Shown in pieces: positions 9,843 through 20,803 of a stretch of DNA of 64,000 nucleotides (position 1 is its first letter; every line of letters starts with the position of its first letter). The stretch is from Calliopsis andreniformis. Taxonomy: Eukaryota > Arthropoda > Insecta > Hymenoptera > Andrenidae. The stretch spans positions 22,811,501 through 22,875,500 of the forward strand of contig NC_135067.1 in assembly GCF_051401765.1 (NCBI RefSeq), given 5' to 3'. Made by a program: the position numbers and the translations under genes. Under the pieces are notes generated by a model. That model ran no database searches and was not told where the DNA came from. It saw nothing but the letters and a program-made list of their open reading frames with translations.

Positions 9843-11425
9843 TATGCTGCAAATATTTATTTTCTTTTAACTATTTGTTGGAACATATCTTACGTTTAAT
9901 GAATTTTATAAAAATTAGAAAAAAATGGTATGTAATTATGCACTACCATGTCTGTTCAATTAGTATCTTTGTATAATTACATTTTATTTACTAGCTTTTT
10001 AATGTCTTGAGTAAAAAAAATATGTGAAATGAGGAATCACAAGAGTTTAATCCTTTTCTGTATGTATGTATGAATGAAAATGAAAATTAACCATAAAAAG
10101 TATTGTTGTACTTCCATAGTATAAGATCTGAATTCTTAAATTCGTCTTTCATTTGTAAAAACAGTATATTTTAACTGTGCTTCCTATACATTCTATAATT
10201 ACTGTTGTAAACGTACTTGGCAATAAAATCTTTATTGAATACATGTATACAAAACACATTTATTTCATTTAAATCCAACACCAGTCATACTGCTTGTGTA
10301 GTTATATTCTAGCAGATTTTAATTCAACATTTACATTTTACAGGAATTTAAAATTAAAAATTCATTAAACTACTTTAGTCGGTATGTTTATTTACATTTA
10401 TACAATACAAAAATGAAGCAGTAATACAAACAGGTACATCCCAAAGTATTATAAATGATCATTTATTTTTGTTAAATGATACTGCACATGAACACAAGAC
10501 TGTATTTATCTTAAGTACTTAATTCAATAGTTCAATGTTAATAAATAATTCAATTAAATAAATTAAATAAACAAATCTCGTCGTTTTTATCCAGGAATAC
10601 TTTCCACTCAAGTTAAGGTAGATATTATGATTTGATGCACAAAGCAGTTGTTATTGAAGCGATTGAATAAAAGTTGTTTGTGTGTGCAAGGTAATACCAG
10701 TCACATCTTCTGCATAATGAAATTTAAAAAAAAAGTGAAACATTAGGTATAAAAATAAATTATATATTCACAAACTAAACATAAACTAAACATAAAGGTG
10801 CATAATTATATTAGTCAAGTCCAAACTACTAATAACATATTTTTGTTCCATATAAAAGAATGTATACAACACAGAAAAAATATATTAAACATATAAATAA
10901 AATGAAATAAAATAAATTACATACATACAATTTAAAAAATTACATGATATTATTAAAACACATTGCTTTATCAATACTTTTATTCCTATATTTACATCCC
11001 ATAACAATCAGAATACTGATGTTACTGGATTACTTGCTTAGTACTTCATTATTTTTACTATCAATACATTATTTGCAATCTACTTATTTGTTAACAGCTT
11101 TTATGTTACACAAGTATTTTGTTTTAAATAGTGTTTAATAAATACATATTTATATATATATTACTTTACCTTCATAATTCAAATAAATTTACTAATGGAA
11201 AAAGATATTATATATGCTACAACAGAGAACTGTTACGCTTTATAATTCATTTGTTATGAAGAGCACAGTGTAAGAGATACAAACAGTTTCTACGTATACT
11301 TGCAAGTACATTGAAGATAAGCTTCATAATAGTATGTTACGTGAAAAATATTTGTATATATGCATTTGCAATTATGAAAATACATATGAATGTACATTCT
11401 TTTATAACAATTGAACTGTAGATAC
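9843..11425. other. Convergent 3' UTRs of the UBXN7-like and ARL6IP5 genes
   Basis: Very AT-rich sequence with no supported open frame. It contains AATAAA on the plus strand at 10222-10227, and minus-strand AATAAA at 10236-10231 and 10264-10259. From 10265 to 11425 the sequence is probably ARL6IP5 3' UTR, which would then be about 1.2 kb. This is inference from signal positions. Confidence 0.45.
10222..10236. terminator. Palindromic bidirectional polyadenylation signal
   Basis: The 15-bp sequence AATAAAATCTTTATT carries AATAAA on both strands with a 3-bp centre. It suits termination of both converging genes. Confidence 0.55.
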
Positions 11426-12152
11426 TTATGTAAGAAATTCTTCTGTCATACCAAAATATTTGAAGAAAACACCCATTGGTGTACGTTCCAGTCCCATACC
11501 CTCTATTTTATTGACAATCTTATTCTTGAAATTCCTTAATCTCAATGAAGCATGTATAAAAGTCACTAAAATCGATACATAAATACAAAATTATGGAATA
11601 AATGATATCCTTATGACTAAGTTTATAATGTAATATGTGAGTTGAAACAGAACTTACCACAGAATGATAATAAAAGGCTAAATAACAGTATAAAAATTGA
11701 GTTCACAGTATATACCACAAAACATGCACAAATGACAGTAAGAATGACTTGAAGTTGTGGATATTGTCTTTTTAAGGTGCATATTGTTTCATTTTGAGAA
11801 CATAGGAAAAGACACTGACCCCATATTACTAACATTGATACTACTCCAAGAAGCATTTTTGATGGATGCATCGATCTAAGTAGAAACATATGATACAATA
11901 TCTTTTGTACGGTTATCACAACAGTAACTTTCTACATTATTGTACCACTTACCCAACAATGAGCATGATGGCAATGGTCATGTATAAATAATTAGTTTGA
12001 TAATAGATGACATTATTTACCACTCTATTTCCCCATTTCTCGAAATCTCTGAAATTCGGCAGTTGGAAACGCGATGACTCTAAAATGAAATCATTCAAAC
12101 TGCGAAGAGGTGGTAATTCCCAACCATCGTTTATCGGCTTTGCTTTATTCAT
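11426..12152 (-). CDS. Arl6ip5: ARL6IP5 / PRA1 family protein 3 (JWA) homologue
   Basis: Three minus-strand exons (12152-11953, 11875-11658, 11565-11426) join to 185 residues, near the family's usual 188. The N-terminus has the PRA1-family lead-in (ELPPLRSLNDFI, FRDFEKWGNRVVNN). Hydrophobic segments at about 52-67 and 74-92, and a long one at about 110-139, form the membrane hairpins. The C-terminus carries the signature HASLRLRNFKNK followed by GLERTPMG. The protein is an endoplasmic-reticulum membrane protein that in mammals restrains the glutamate transporter EAAC1 and interacts with ARL6. In insects the role is little defined. The start is the first in-frame ATG, with no coding-like extension upstream. 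Confidence 0.95.
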
Positions 12153-13012
12153 TGTTGTAATATCACTAACAGGTACAAATTAAATGAAAGAGTTTGATTT
12201 GTATGCGTCAGTGTCAGTTGATCTTAGCCCGTTTCGTCTTTCGGTATTTTTGGACGATGACGAACACAAGGCAAATGTCATGCAAGTTTAACTGATCAAC
12301 AATGTCCCCGTTCAAAAATAATTAACTAGATCAGTTCGTAAATATTTCCACTTTTCTAGTTTGACACGACAGGAAAGTTACCTTCTCATCTACTTCAATG
12401 CCAAAGATCTAAGTACTTAGAAAGTAATTACTTCGAAACCGGCTCAAATACTGACAAAATTTCGTAACATGTTTCCTTATCTCCTCTCAAGTGGTAAACA
12501 TATCAAAGAACAATACCTACAGGATCGCGTCATTCTTTATATCGGGAAATTCGAACATAGCGCGCGGTTTAAAACTTTTCTCTCATGATGAACAACAATA
12601 AAGTATTACCATTTCAATTAAAAAGATACAAAAATCATATAGGAATACGTAATACGCTTTGCGGAAAAGTGAGGGTTAATGTTCGATTAATTATATTACA
12701 AATAGTTTATGTTCTTTCCTTTTGTACTTCCAACTTTATTTGTATTCCTTTACAAATGTATTTTCCTTTCTCAAAATTCATTCTTCATAAGATTTCTGTG
12801 CTTACAAGTAAATAAAGAGGGAACCTGATAAACACTATACATGATATATGTACATATTTGTAATAAAGTTGAGCAACATTGTGAATCTGTTACAAGTTAA
12901 ATGGATTCATGAAATACAATCAGTCATTCTTATTAAAACTAGATCATGTAGGAAGTCAAACATACTAAAAAGGCACGTTTCGTTTTCATACGTCAAATGA
13001 CCATAATAATAA
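12153..13012. other. Spacer: ARL6IP5 promoter and ELOF1 3' UTR
   Basis: AT-rich interval between two minus-strand genes. A minus-strand AATAAA within about 12,730-12,745 could end ELOF1. The 76-codon plus-strand frame at 12585 has no domain or splice support and is not annotated. Confidence 0.4.
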
Positions 13013-13320
13013 TTAGTTGATATCGTCACAAGCATCAATCCAATCGTTATATACATCGATTGGTTCTGATAATACATTGACGGTAGTTTGATAATCTTCT
13101 AAACACACTCGACACGCAATTTTCGCCGTGTTTCGACCCTTATCCCTAAAGGTATACCCAAACATTATGAACGATAGTATATTTCAAGAATATTTTTTAC
13201 TTACATTTTAACTTCGCACGATCTTTCATGATTACAAAATGGACACGTAAATTGTACATCCATAGGTTCGATAGCTTTCCTTTTCTGCGGAGCTTGTCGT
13301 TTACTTTTTCTTCGACCCAT
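13013..13320 (-). CDS. Elof1: Transcription elongation factor 1 homologue (ELOF1)
   Basis: Two exons (13320-13205 and 13145-13013) separated by a 59-bp intron give 82 residues, the family's normal size. The protein starts with the basic tail [16 protein letters not shown] and carries the four-cysteine zinc ribbon CPFC...CRVC, then the conserved [12 protein letters not shown] end. ELOF1 binds the RNA polymerase II elongation complex, helps transcription through chromatin, and supports transcription-coupled repair. The junction splits the Met codon AT|G of EVKMDKG. The join is unambiguous because both halves match the family. Confidence 0.98.
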
Positions 13321-13962
13321 TTTGGAAAGCTTTTCAGTCGTTTCAACCTCAAGAACTATAACCGTTACGATCCTTTAAATACCTTCCGTAAATTTTCAAT
13401 AGTACTACATGTACAATTGCATTAATCAAGCATCAGGTTTAATTATAACATTATTTGAATGAAAAAACTATTAATAACTGAATAATTTAATTGAAATGTT
13501 TTTTTACGCGAAATTAATGTGAAACTATCAGTAGTACTAACGGAGGAATGTTGCATCGACTACGGTCGAAAGGTGACTGAAGCCGTTATTGTTCAAAAAA
13601 TTATCAAGCGATTGTAATCTGATCAAATGTAAACGATCGGACGAATGTTTCAATTCGCAGCTCACTTTTCACACTTAAAAGATTCGAAGGATAATGCAAC
13701 TGCTTTAAATAACGTAAGTTGTATTTATAAAAAAAGACGGTAATTCTGATTTTAAAATAAGCAAAAAAAATAATACACATCAGTTTTAGCAACAATATTT
13801 AACATATGTATTTTCTTTGTAAAATTCAGAAATTATAATGAAAATATTTGGTACAAAATTAAAGTCGAGTATAATACAAATTGGTTCAGTAAAATGCCAA
13901 AGACGAAAGTAAATAAATTTCAAAATTTTATATAGAATCATAATGATTTATTTCTTATGTAT
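13321..13962. other. Spacer: ELOF1 promoter and PSMD6 3' UTR
   Basis: AT-rich, no supported open frame. A minus-strand AATAAA lies near 13,950 just after the PSMD6 stop. The upstream part must contain the ELOF1 promoter. Confidence 0.45.
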
Positions 13963-15650
13963 TTAAATATTAATGACACGTGACAATTTTTGCACCCTAT
14001 TAAGTAATAAATCTCCTTGTTTAACCATGGCTTGATATTGCCAGTTTTTGCTATCCGGTCTGTTAGTTTCAACTACTCCACCAACACAATCGACTTTACA
14101 GTGCAATCTTCCTGCTGCTATGAAACGCGACAACTCCCTGGAAAACGCAATTGGAAAAATATAAATAAAAAATGCTTATTTTATTGATAAAAAGTGAGAA
14201 ATTATAAAACTTACTGATCTATATACTCTATTGTAACGCCAAAAGCTTCTGCCATATACTGTAATGTCAAAGATCTATAAGATTCCAAAAGCTGTGTGTA
14301 TGCGAGAATACGCATTTCTCTCACGTAATACCGATAATGAGGAAATACTAGGTAATCCCTACGCAGTAAACCTTCAACATGTGCTATAAATATGGAACAT
14401 ATATTATTACACATTCTAAATATAAGTTGTAATTCTCAAAGAAAATTTCTGATTACCAAGGTTTTTGAAGAAATCCGCATACTGACAATTGTACAGAGAA
14501 AATAAGTAATCTTTCACATCTGGATTACTATGAAGCACTTCCAAAATTTCTGAACCTTTAATAATTTTGTCTCTAAGTTCATTTCTAGGCAAACTAATCA
14601 TGCTCAAGTAGACTGTGTATCTCACAAATGTATTGTAATCCATAAGCTCATAGCTTGTAAATGTACTAATTGTATCCAGAAAGAAGTTTGCAGCTCCTTT
14701 GAAATCACGTACAGCTATACAATAAGTTCCTTGATATACCTTCAGACGATTTCGTCTATCCCAGTCCCCTCCCTCCTCTATTAAGCTGCAACAACAATAG
14801 GAAAGTAATGTTATTTATACTTGTGCCATTATTAAATGTATTTCATTCTTTTCATACCTTTTGGCCTTTTCTATGTTTCTTGTAATGTGATCATGATCTA
14901 AGTAGAACAATCCAATTCTAATATTATGAAATACAATATCTAATCTGTGTCCCAAAGATACAGTTTTATCGTAAGTTTTTCTAAATGCTGAAATTGAACC
15001 TTCTTTGTCTCCTATTCGACAAAGATGTTCTGATTTTTTAAGGTTTGCTTCACGAACTTCCATTTCACCTAAATTCTTCTCAGCATCCTCAATTGCATCA
15101 TCTAACTCTTTTAACTGCTCCTGATTACGAGTTTTCATTTGGGATAAAAGGGCTTCATCAACTGGCCAATCCAGATCTTTACATACCTCTTCATAAAATG
15201 GAGCCATATCTATATAAAATAAAGTATATTTTACAACATATTGAATTGTTTTTATTTTAATATGTATTTAAAATAAAGTTCGAGCAAAAAAGATTATTCA
15301 TAGACGTTCAACGTCAAAACAATATTAAAAGTTTCATTTGTAAGAGGTTAAAGTAAACGTCAAGATAAAGCAATTATAACGTTAGAAGTGCAGGAATCAA
15401 ATAAATTCGTAAGATTAAGGGTTAATAAATAATATTCGAAGGTTTATTAAATGTGTTAGCAAATGTGTAAGCTTTTAATTTAACGTAGAAAAGATGCAAT
15501 CTCACTTTCTGCTTTAATGGCATCTAGCAGTTTATTCTTTAAATATGGATCATCTTTGTGTTCCGGCAAGCTTAACAAGAATTTTGTTTGAGCCAGCTCC
15601 AAATTTGGGTTTTTCTCCAAACCTTCTTCTTCTAAATTTTCTAACGGCAT
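13963..15650 (-). CDS. Rpn7: 26S proteasome regulatory subunit PSMD6 / Rpn7
   Basis: Five exons (15650-15506, 15209-14858, 14785-14457, 14383-14215, 14137-13963) give exactly 389 residues, the same length as human PSMD6. The N-terminal part ([20 protein letters not shown], then [15 protein letters not shown]) and the helical-repeat middle lead into a C-terminal PCI domain. The gene ends with the Rpn7-type segment [20 protein letters not shown] and a helical tail [12 protein letters not shown]. Rpn7 is a structural subunit of the 19S lid and organises the horseshoe around the Rpn11 deubiquitylase. The start ATG in exon 1 is fixed by family length. Nothing unusual was seen. Confidence 0.98.
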
Positions 15651-18600
15651 TGTATATTTAAATAATAATTACAAATATCGGTGAACACAATGACCGGACA
15701 CTTTGTGCTTGTAGTGCATAGACTAAGTAAAGACTGGATGGTTCAAGAAAATGTATATTTCTGTATTTTCTCGATAGATGGCGGTACCAATTCTTTTACT
15801 TTTTATTTGTACGTGCAGAAGTTAATTATTGGATGACTCTTCACAGATTTTAGATGATGTTACAAATTTTAATGAAGTTGATATTCCTTTGTAGCTCTTA
15901 CAACTATATATTTTAATATCCAATGTTACAAACTTCAAAGAAGTTCATGGGCTTTTGAAATAGAAATTCGGGGAGGTCTGATCGTGTAGAGTGTAGATGA
16001 AAAGTGGTAGGACTTAACCATTTTTGAGAACCATTTATAATGGATAACTATTGAGGATTAAATGGTCAGGTAAAGAACTATGAGGTCTTTGGACGAAAAA
16101 GGAACACAATTGGGATATGAAAAATATAAACTACTGAAATGACAAATACAGTGATTTTGTCTTAACGAATCAGTTTTAGTTGTTGACACAAACTGTTGAT
16201 GACTCAGATAAAATGAGTCCAAAAAGAGAAAAGTTTGTCTCCAGAAGATTTGTTATGTTTAAAATTTATAAGAGGGATTGCACGATGTGATTTCATTCAT
16301 TCATATAGCATAAAATTCAATGCACACTGGTGACTTTATATTTTTTCTCTAGCTACAATTTTATCGCAACACTAATCATTCTTCTCTTAATAACGTATAA
16401 GTATCTTTTGACAATAAAATCGGGAAAAACATTATAGTATAATCGTGAAAGAACTCTAAATTCAGTTCTACAAAAGAAGGAAGAGACTACTTAATCAAGT
16501 TCTCTTTTTAATTGGACACTACACCACGTTATTTATGCTTATTTGATACATGGTATAACCCAGAAAAAAATGATTTCTTCGAAAAAAGATTGAAAATATG
16601 AAACGAAGTATTTCATCGTACAGTTTCAGTACATTCTCTAAATCCTTATCGTTTGTTTTTTTTGCATTGTACATATGTACAACGAATTACGTATCAAACA
16701 TTGGGTAAAAAGAAACAATTAATTATTTCTGATACAATTTGAATATACGTGACATTCACGATCGAATACACGCAACATACTTTTGCTTCGAGAATGAAAC
16801 ACGACACATATGTATACAGGGCATGGTTTCGTATCTAGTGAAAAAAGTATCATTTATTGGAAATAAAGAGATAATCGCACATTCGAAACGAACCGCATGC
16901 ACCGTTGTTAAAAATGTAAATATTTAATGGCTAGCTGGCGCATTCTTTGGACGCAAAGTTGGCTTGCCTAACAAAGTAATAATGCAAACATAAAACGTAC
17001 GCCCTGCATTAAGAATTTTTGCTACAGTAGAATTTCTACGATTGTATGAGCACAATGGCTCTCTGAACCTTAAACGAATAAATACAGTCTAGGATGTAAA
17101 ACTACCTATAGATGGGAAAACAGTGGGTATTTGACTAACGAAGAGGCGGTGTGCGTACTGCGCCTGCACCGACTCTGATATTTCTTCTTCCGAAACTTGC
17201 GAATCAACCTTGTTGTTATTTCCGTTTTATCCTGGTTCTGTATTCATTGCCCGTATAGTTATACGCAGAAACATGACACGTTTCAATTCTCAGTGGTACT
17301 TTTCAGCAGTGAACGATCTACGAAACCCTTCCGAATCGGTTAAAAACATTAAAAGATATTAAAAAAACCGAATATCGTTGAAGTTCTTTCTTTTTTCTTG
17401 TTTCAGTGCGTTACACGAAAAATCTATAGATTGCTTCCAGTTTTAATGGTCAAACTTCTAGAACAGAGGTTCTCAACCCTACGATTACCTCGAGTTATAT
17501 GTTATTAGTCATTGTGTTCCTATAAAGTATAAAGGAAATTCGATCGAACTAGAAGTAACCTTTATAGATTTTCTATATCCGTATAAATAAAAATCGGAGT
17601 TTTTTTTCTGAATAAAGAGAATAGAATGAAATAGAAACCAATAATATAATTCGCAAAGTGTATAGGGGGATCGTTGAGAATTGATTTTTGAGCGAAAAAC
17701 GATTGATCTAAAGTGGAAGGAGGTCACGGGCGAGAACACATCTCAAAAATCCAAGAGATCGATATCATTACTGACAATTGTGACAGAGAAGTAGAAGGCA
17801 GAAACGAGCAAACTGTCGATTATACGATTGACCTATATCGGTCGATCGATCGATCAGTCGGTTTGGACACACACACGTTTAATACACCGTTACGTTTAGT
17901 CAGGTAGAATAATAGAGGATTTGAAACGATTAAAAAATATGTTGAAGGCCGGTTTAGCCCAAACTCTCTTACTCGCTTACACTTTTAATTGCTTTCCCCT
18001 CTCTCTTTCTTTGTTTCTTTCATATTTTTCTTCTTTTTTTTTTATTTCGATACGATCAACAGCGAAACCACTTAAATCTGTATAATATATTTATACTTAA
18101 TAATTAAATCCTTAGCGATCAATTTACAGTTAAGTTAATTCGATTAATCGACGAAGTGTTCGATTAAGTTTGTAGCGATGGCTGGTTCCATTCGACACGG
18201 TACGGGATATCGTTTCCCTCTTCATTGCCTCTGTTCCTTTTCTCCTGATTTCTCGTTCTTTATGTTCCTTTTGCTTCGTTTTGCTCATTTTCGTTTCATT
18301 ATCGATGAACGATTAACACCGACGACACTTAATGCTATTAACTGTTCCATCTGAATCGGAATGGACTCTGAAAAAACATCTACTATAGTAATTGTCAATC
18401 GTACACGCGCCATTGTGTCCTTGAGGCCGATAGAGAACAAAAGAAACATTCATTATATAGACATCAGTTATTATATCAACGATTCTCTCATCTATACCCT
18501 GTGCATCATTTTAAATGTTTTCAACACATTCTATGTGGAATATTCGATAAATGTTCCTCGCTTATCGTAGATAATCAATATATAATATTTATATTTTTTT

Positions 18601-20803
18601 ATGTATATTCAATTAAATATACACACGCGTACATGCACGTACCTTTACGTACATCTACATACACTACATGTACACGTGTGTATGTTTGTTTATGTATGTA
18701 TATATATATATGTATGTATAATCATGCCAGATGCATAATTGTACAGCGTCAATCAGCGACAAAGGAGGATGTCGGTTATGCCATGCATATTATCTATATG
18801 CAACTCGTTCGCACATCGATCGTGTATCGTCACGCGGTTACTCTTGAGATCCTCGATTGTTCGGAACGCGGCAATGAAATATAATCAACGAGACAACATA
18901 ACGCGAGATAACTATAAAAATCACGGTAACGTATGAATATCTTCACAGCGATGTCGAGTAAGTCAACGATCAACCGATAAATAAATCGCAACGAGAACGT
19001 TAGTGCTATGGCTGTAGTAGGTGCGAGGTTACGAAAGCGAGGACGCCTAATTCGAATCGTTCGAATCGTTCGAATCGAACTCGGTCGAAAGGATAGAAGT
19101 CGTCCTAACAATCGCTTTTACAAATTATTTATCCCGTGCATTATTCTTAACGACGCGATTACGATAATAACTATATATATATGTATGTATATGCACTCCG
19201 TTAGAAAAAGCTTACAAACTTCACAAGCGAGAAGCTTAACGGCGCGTGGCTCAGCTTGTACATGGAAAACATCGTCATCTGCGACACTGACATTCGAAAT
19301 CGAGAACAGACAATTGTCGAGTATGCATTTCATATTTATGTATATATTGGTCACGATTTGTCGTTCATAGCTTGATAGATGATAAATCAGACAATCAATT
19401 GGAAATCGATAATCAAGAGAAATGTAACTAACCGAAACATTCAGTTTGAAATCCTTTTGCTCACAATTTTGTCCCACGGCTAATTAGTTCCGGAAGCAAA
19501 AAGTTAGCGCGTGATTTGTCTTTAGCGATTTCATTCGCACATGAAATTGCTCGGATGATCGCAATAAACGGCGCTACGATTCAACGAATCGTATTGACTA
19601 GATTCGCATTAAACGTGTATAATTTGTAATTAATCGTGTGTACACGCGCATCCGCGTTATTGCTTTGACGTAATATATTCTATAACCAGTATGTGTAATA
19701 CGCATACACGATTCGCATTAGTTTGGGTTTATGAGATTGCGTTCATTACTCGAGGAATTGAAAATATCTCCAAATTTTTTGGAATACCGACGATAAGGGT
19801 CGCCCAATTCGCTAACGAATTCTTGTAATAAGCATATGATTACAGCACAAGCGTGCACACACGTATTCCATTAATTTGGATATATTTTGTCCGTTAGCTG
19901 TGAAAAATACTGCTGCTTCTTTTACAGCAATCTCATTCCGACGTAGCAACTGTCACCACGTAGTTGACATGTACGTGGTTCATCGCGTACAAAGCTAACA
20001 AAATCATTCCACTCTTACAACAAAAAGAAAAAAGAGAGAAAAAATAACAATGGATATATGTATATGCGCACCTTTGTAATTCTAACAAGTTACGTTCGAC
20101 AACACACAATAGTGATTTTTTAAAACGACAACAGGATTGCACTTACTCGTCAGCCGAGCAAAACGATTCTAATAATTCTTCAACAATAATTAAAGGACAA
20201 CAGTAAAGCTGTTAAGCGACGTAACAAAGAGAAAAAGGAAAGAAAAACGAAAAGGAAACTGTAACATAGTCTTTTCCATTCCGCGATCAGCTGGAGTCTT
20301 GAAATGTTTCCATAATTTCAATGCGCGTATTTCGGTAGCATATAGGTACTTTCTATACGGTAACCGCAGCCTCCAGTAGTACTTTCCAGGATTCCGAGCC
20401 GCGCGCCCTTCACTACTCGCAAGGCGATCGTTAATCGTGAGCGACAGGGAGGAAAGGATCGAAGGGGTCGGTGAACTAAAGCCAAGAATGAAATGGAGAA
20501 GATATGATGGAAACAAGGCGATGAAACACGGAAGGTGTTGGTAGGAAGTGAGAAAGATCGAGGAGGAGAAGCAGCGCGAAGGGAAAGAGAGAAAGAGAGA
20601 GAAAAGGGAAGGAAAGTGTGCGCGCGCGCGCACAAATCGCAGTAGCAAAGTCACGCCAGAAAGTGCGTCCGCCACGAGAAGCGGTTTCGTTAAACGACCG
20701 ATTATTCCGGCGGCGAATCCTAAACGTGTAAAAATACGTAGAAAAGATAAACGTAGCGCTCGAATCGCTATCGTGTCCGAATAGCTTAGCTTTACATCGA
20801 TTA
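15651..20803. other. 5.1-kb gap: PSMD6 promoter, intergenic DNA and TDG 3' UTR
   Basis: No protein-coding exon is supported. The first few hundred bases upstream of 15650 must include the PSMD6 promoter. The TDG stop is at 20806-20804 on the minus strand, so the right part is its 3' UTR. Candidate minus-strand AATAAA signals lie near 18,040 and 16,855; I cannot choose. The sequence changes from AT-rich to more GC- and CpG-rich from left to right. It includes a TATG/TA microsatellite at about 18,660-18,725 and three copies of a 10-bp unit (TTCGAATCGT type) at 19,050-19,078. A GC alternation (GTGTGCGCGCGCGCGCAC type) sits near 20,615-20,633. Confidence 0.5.
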
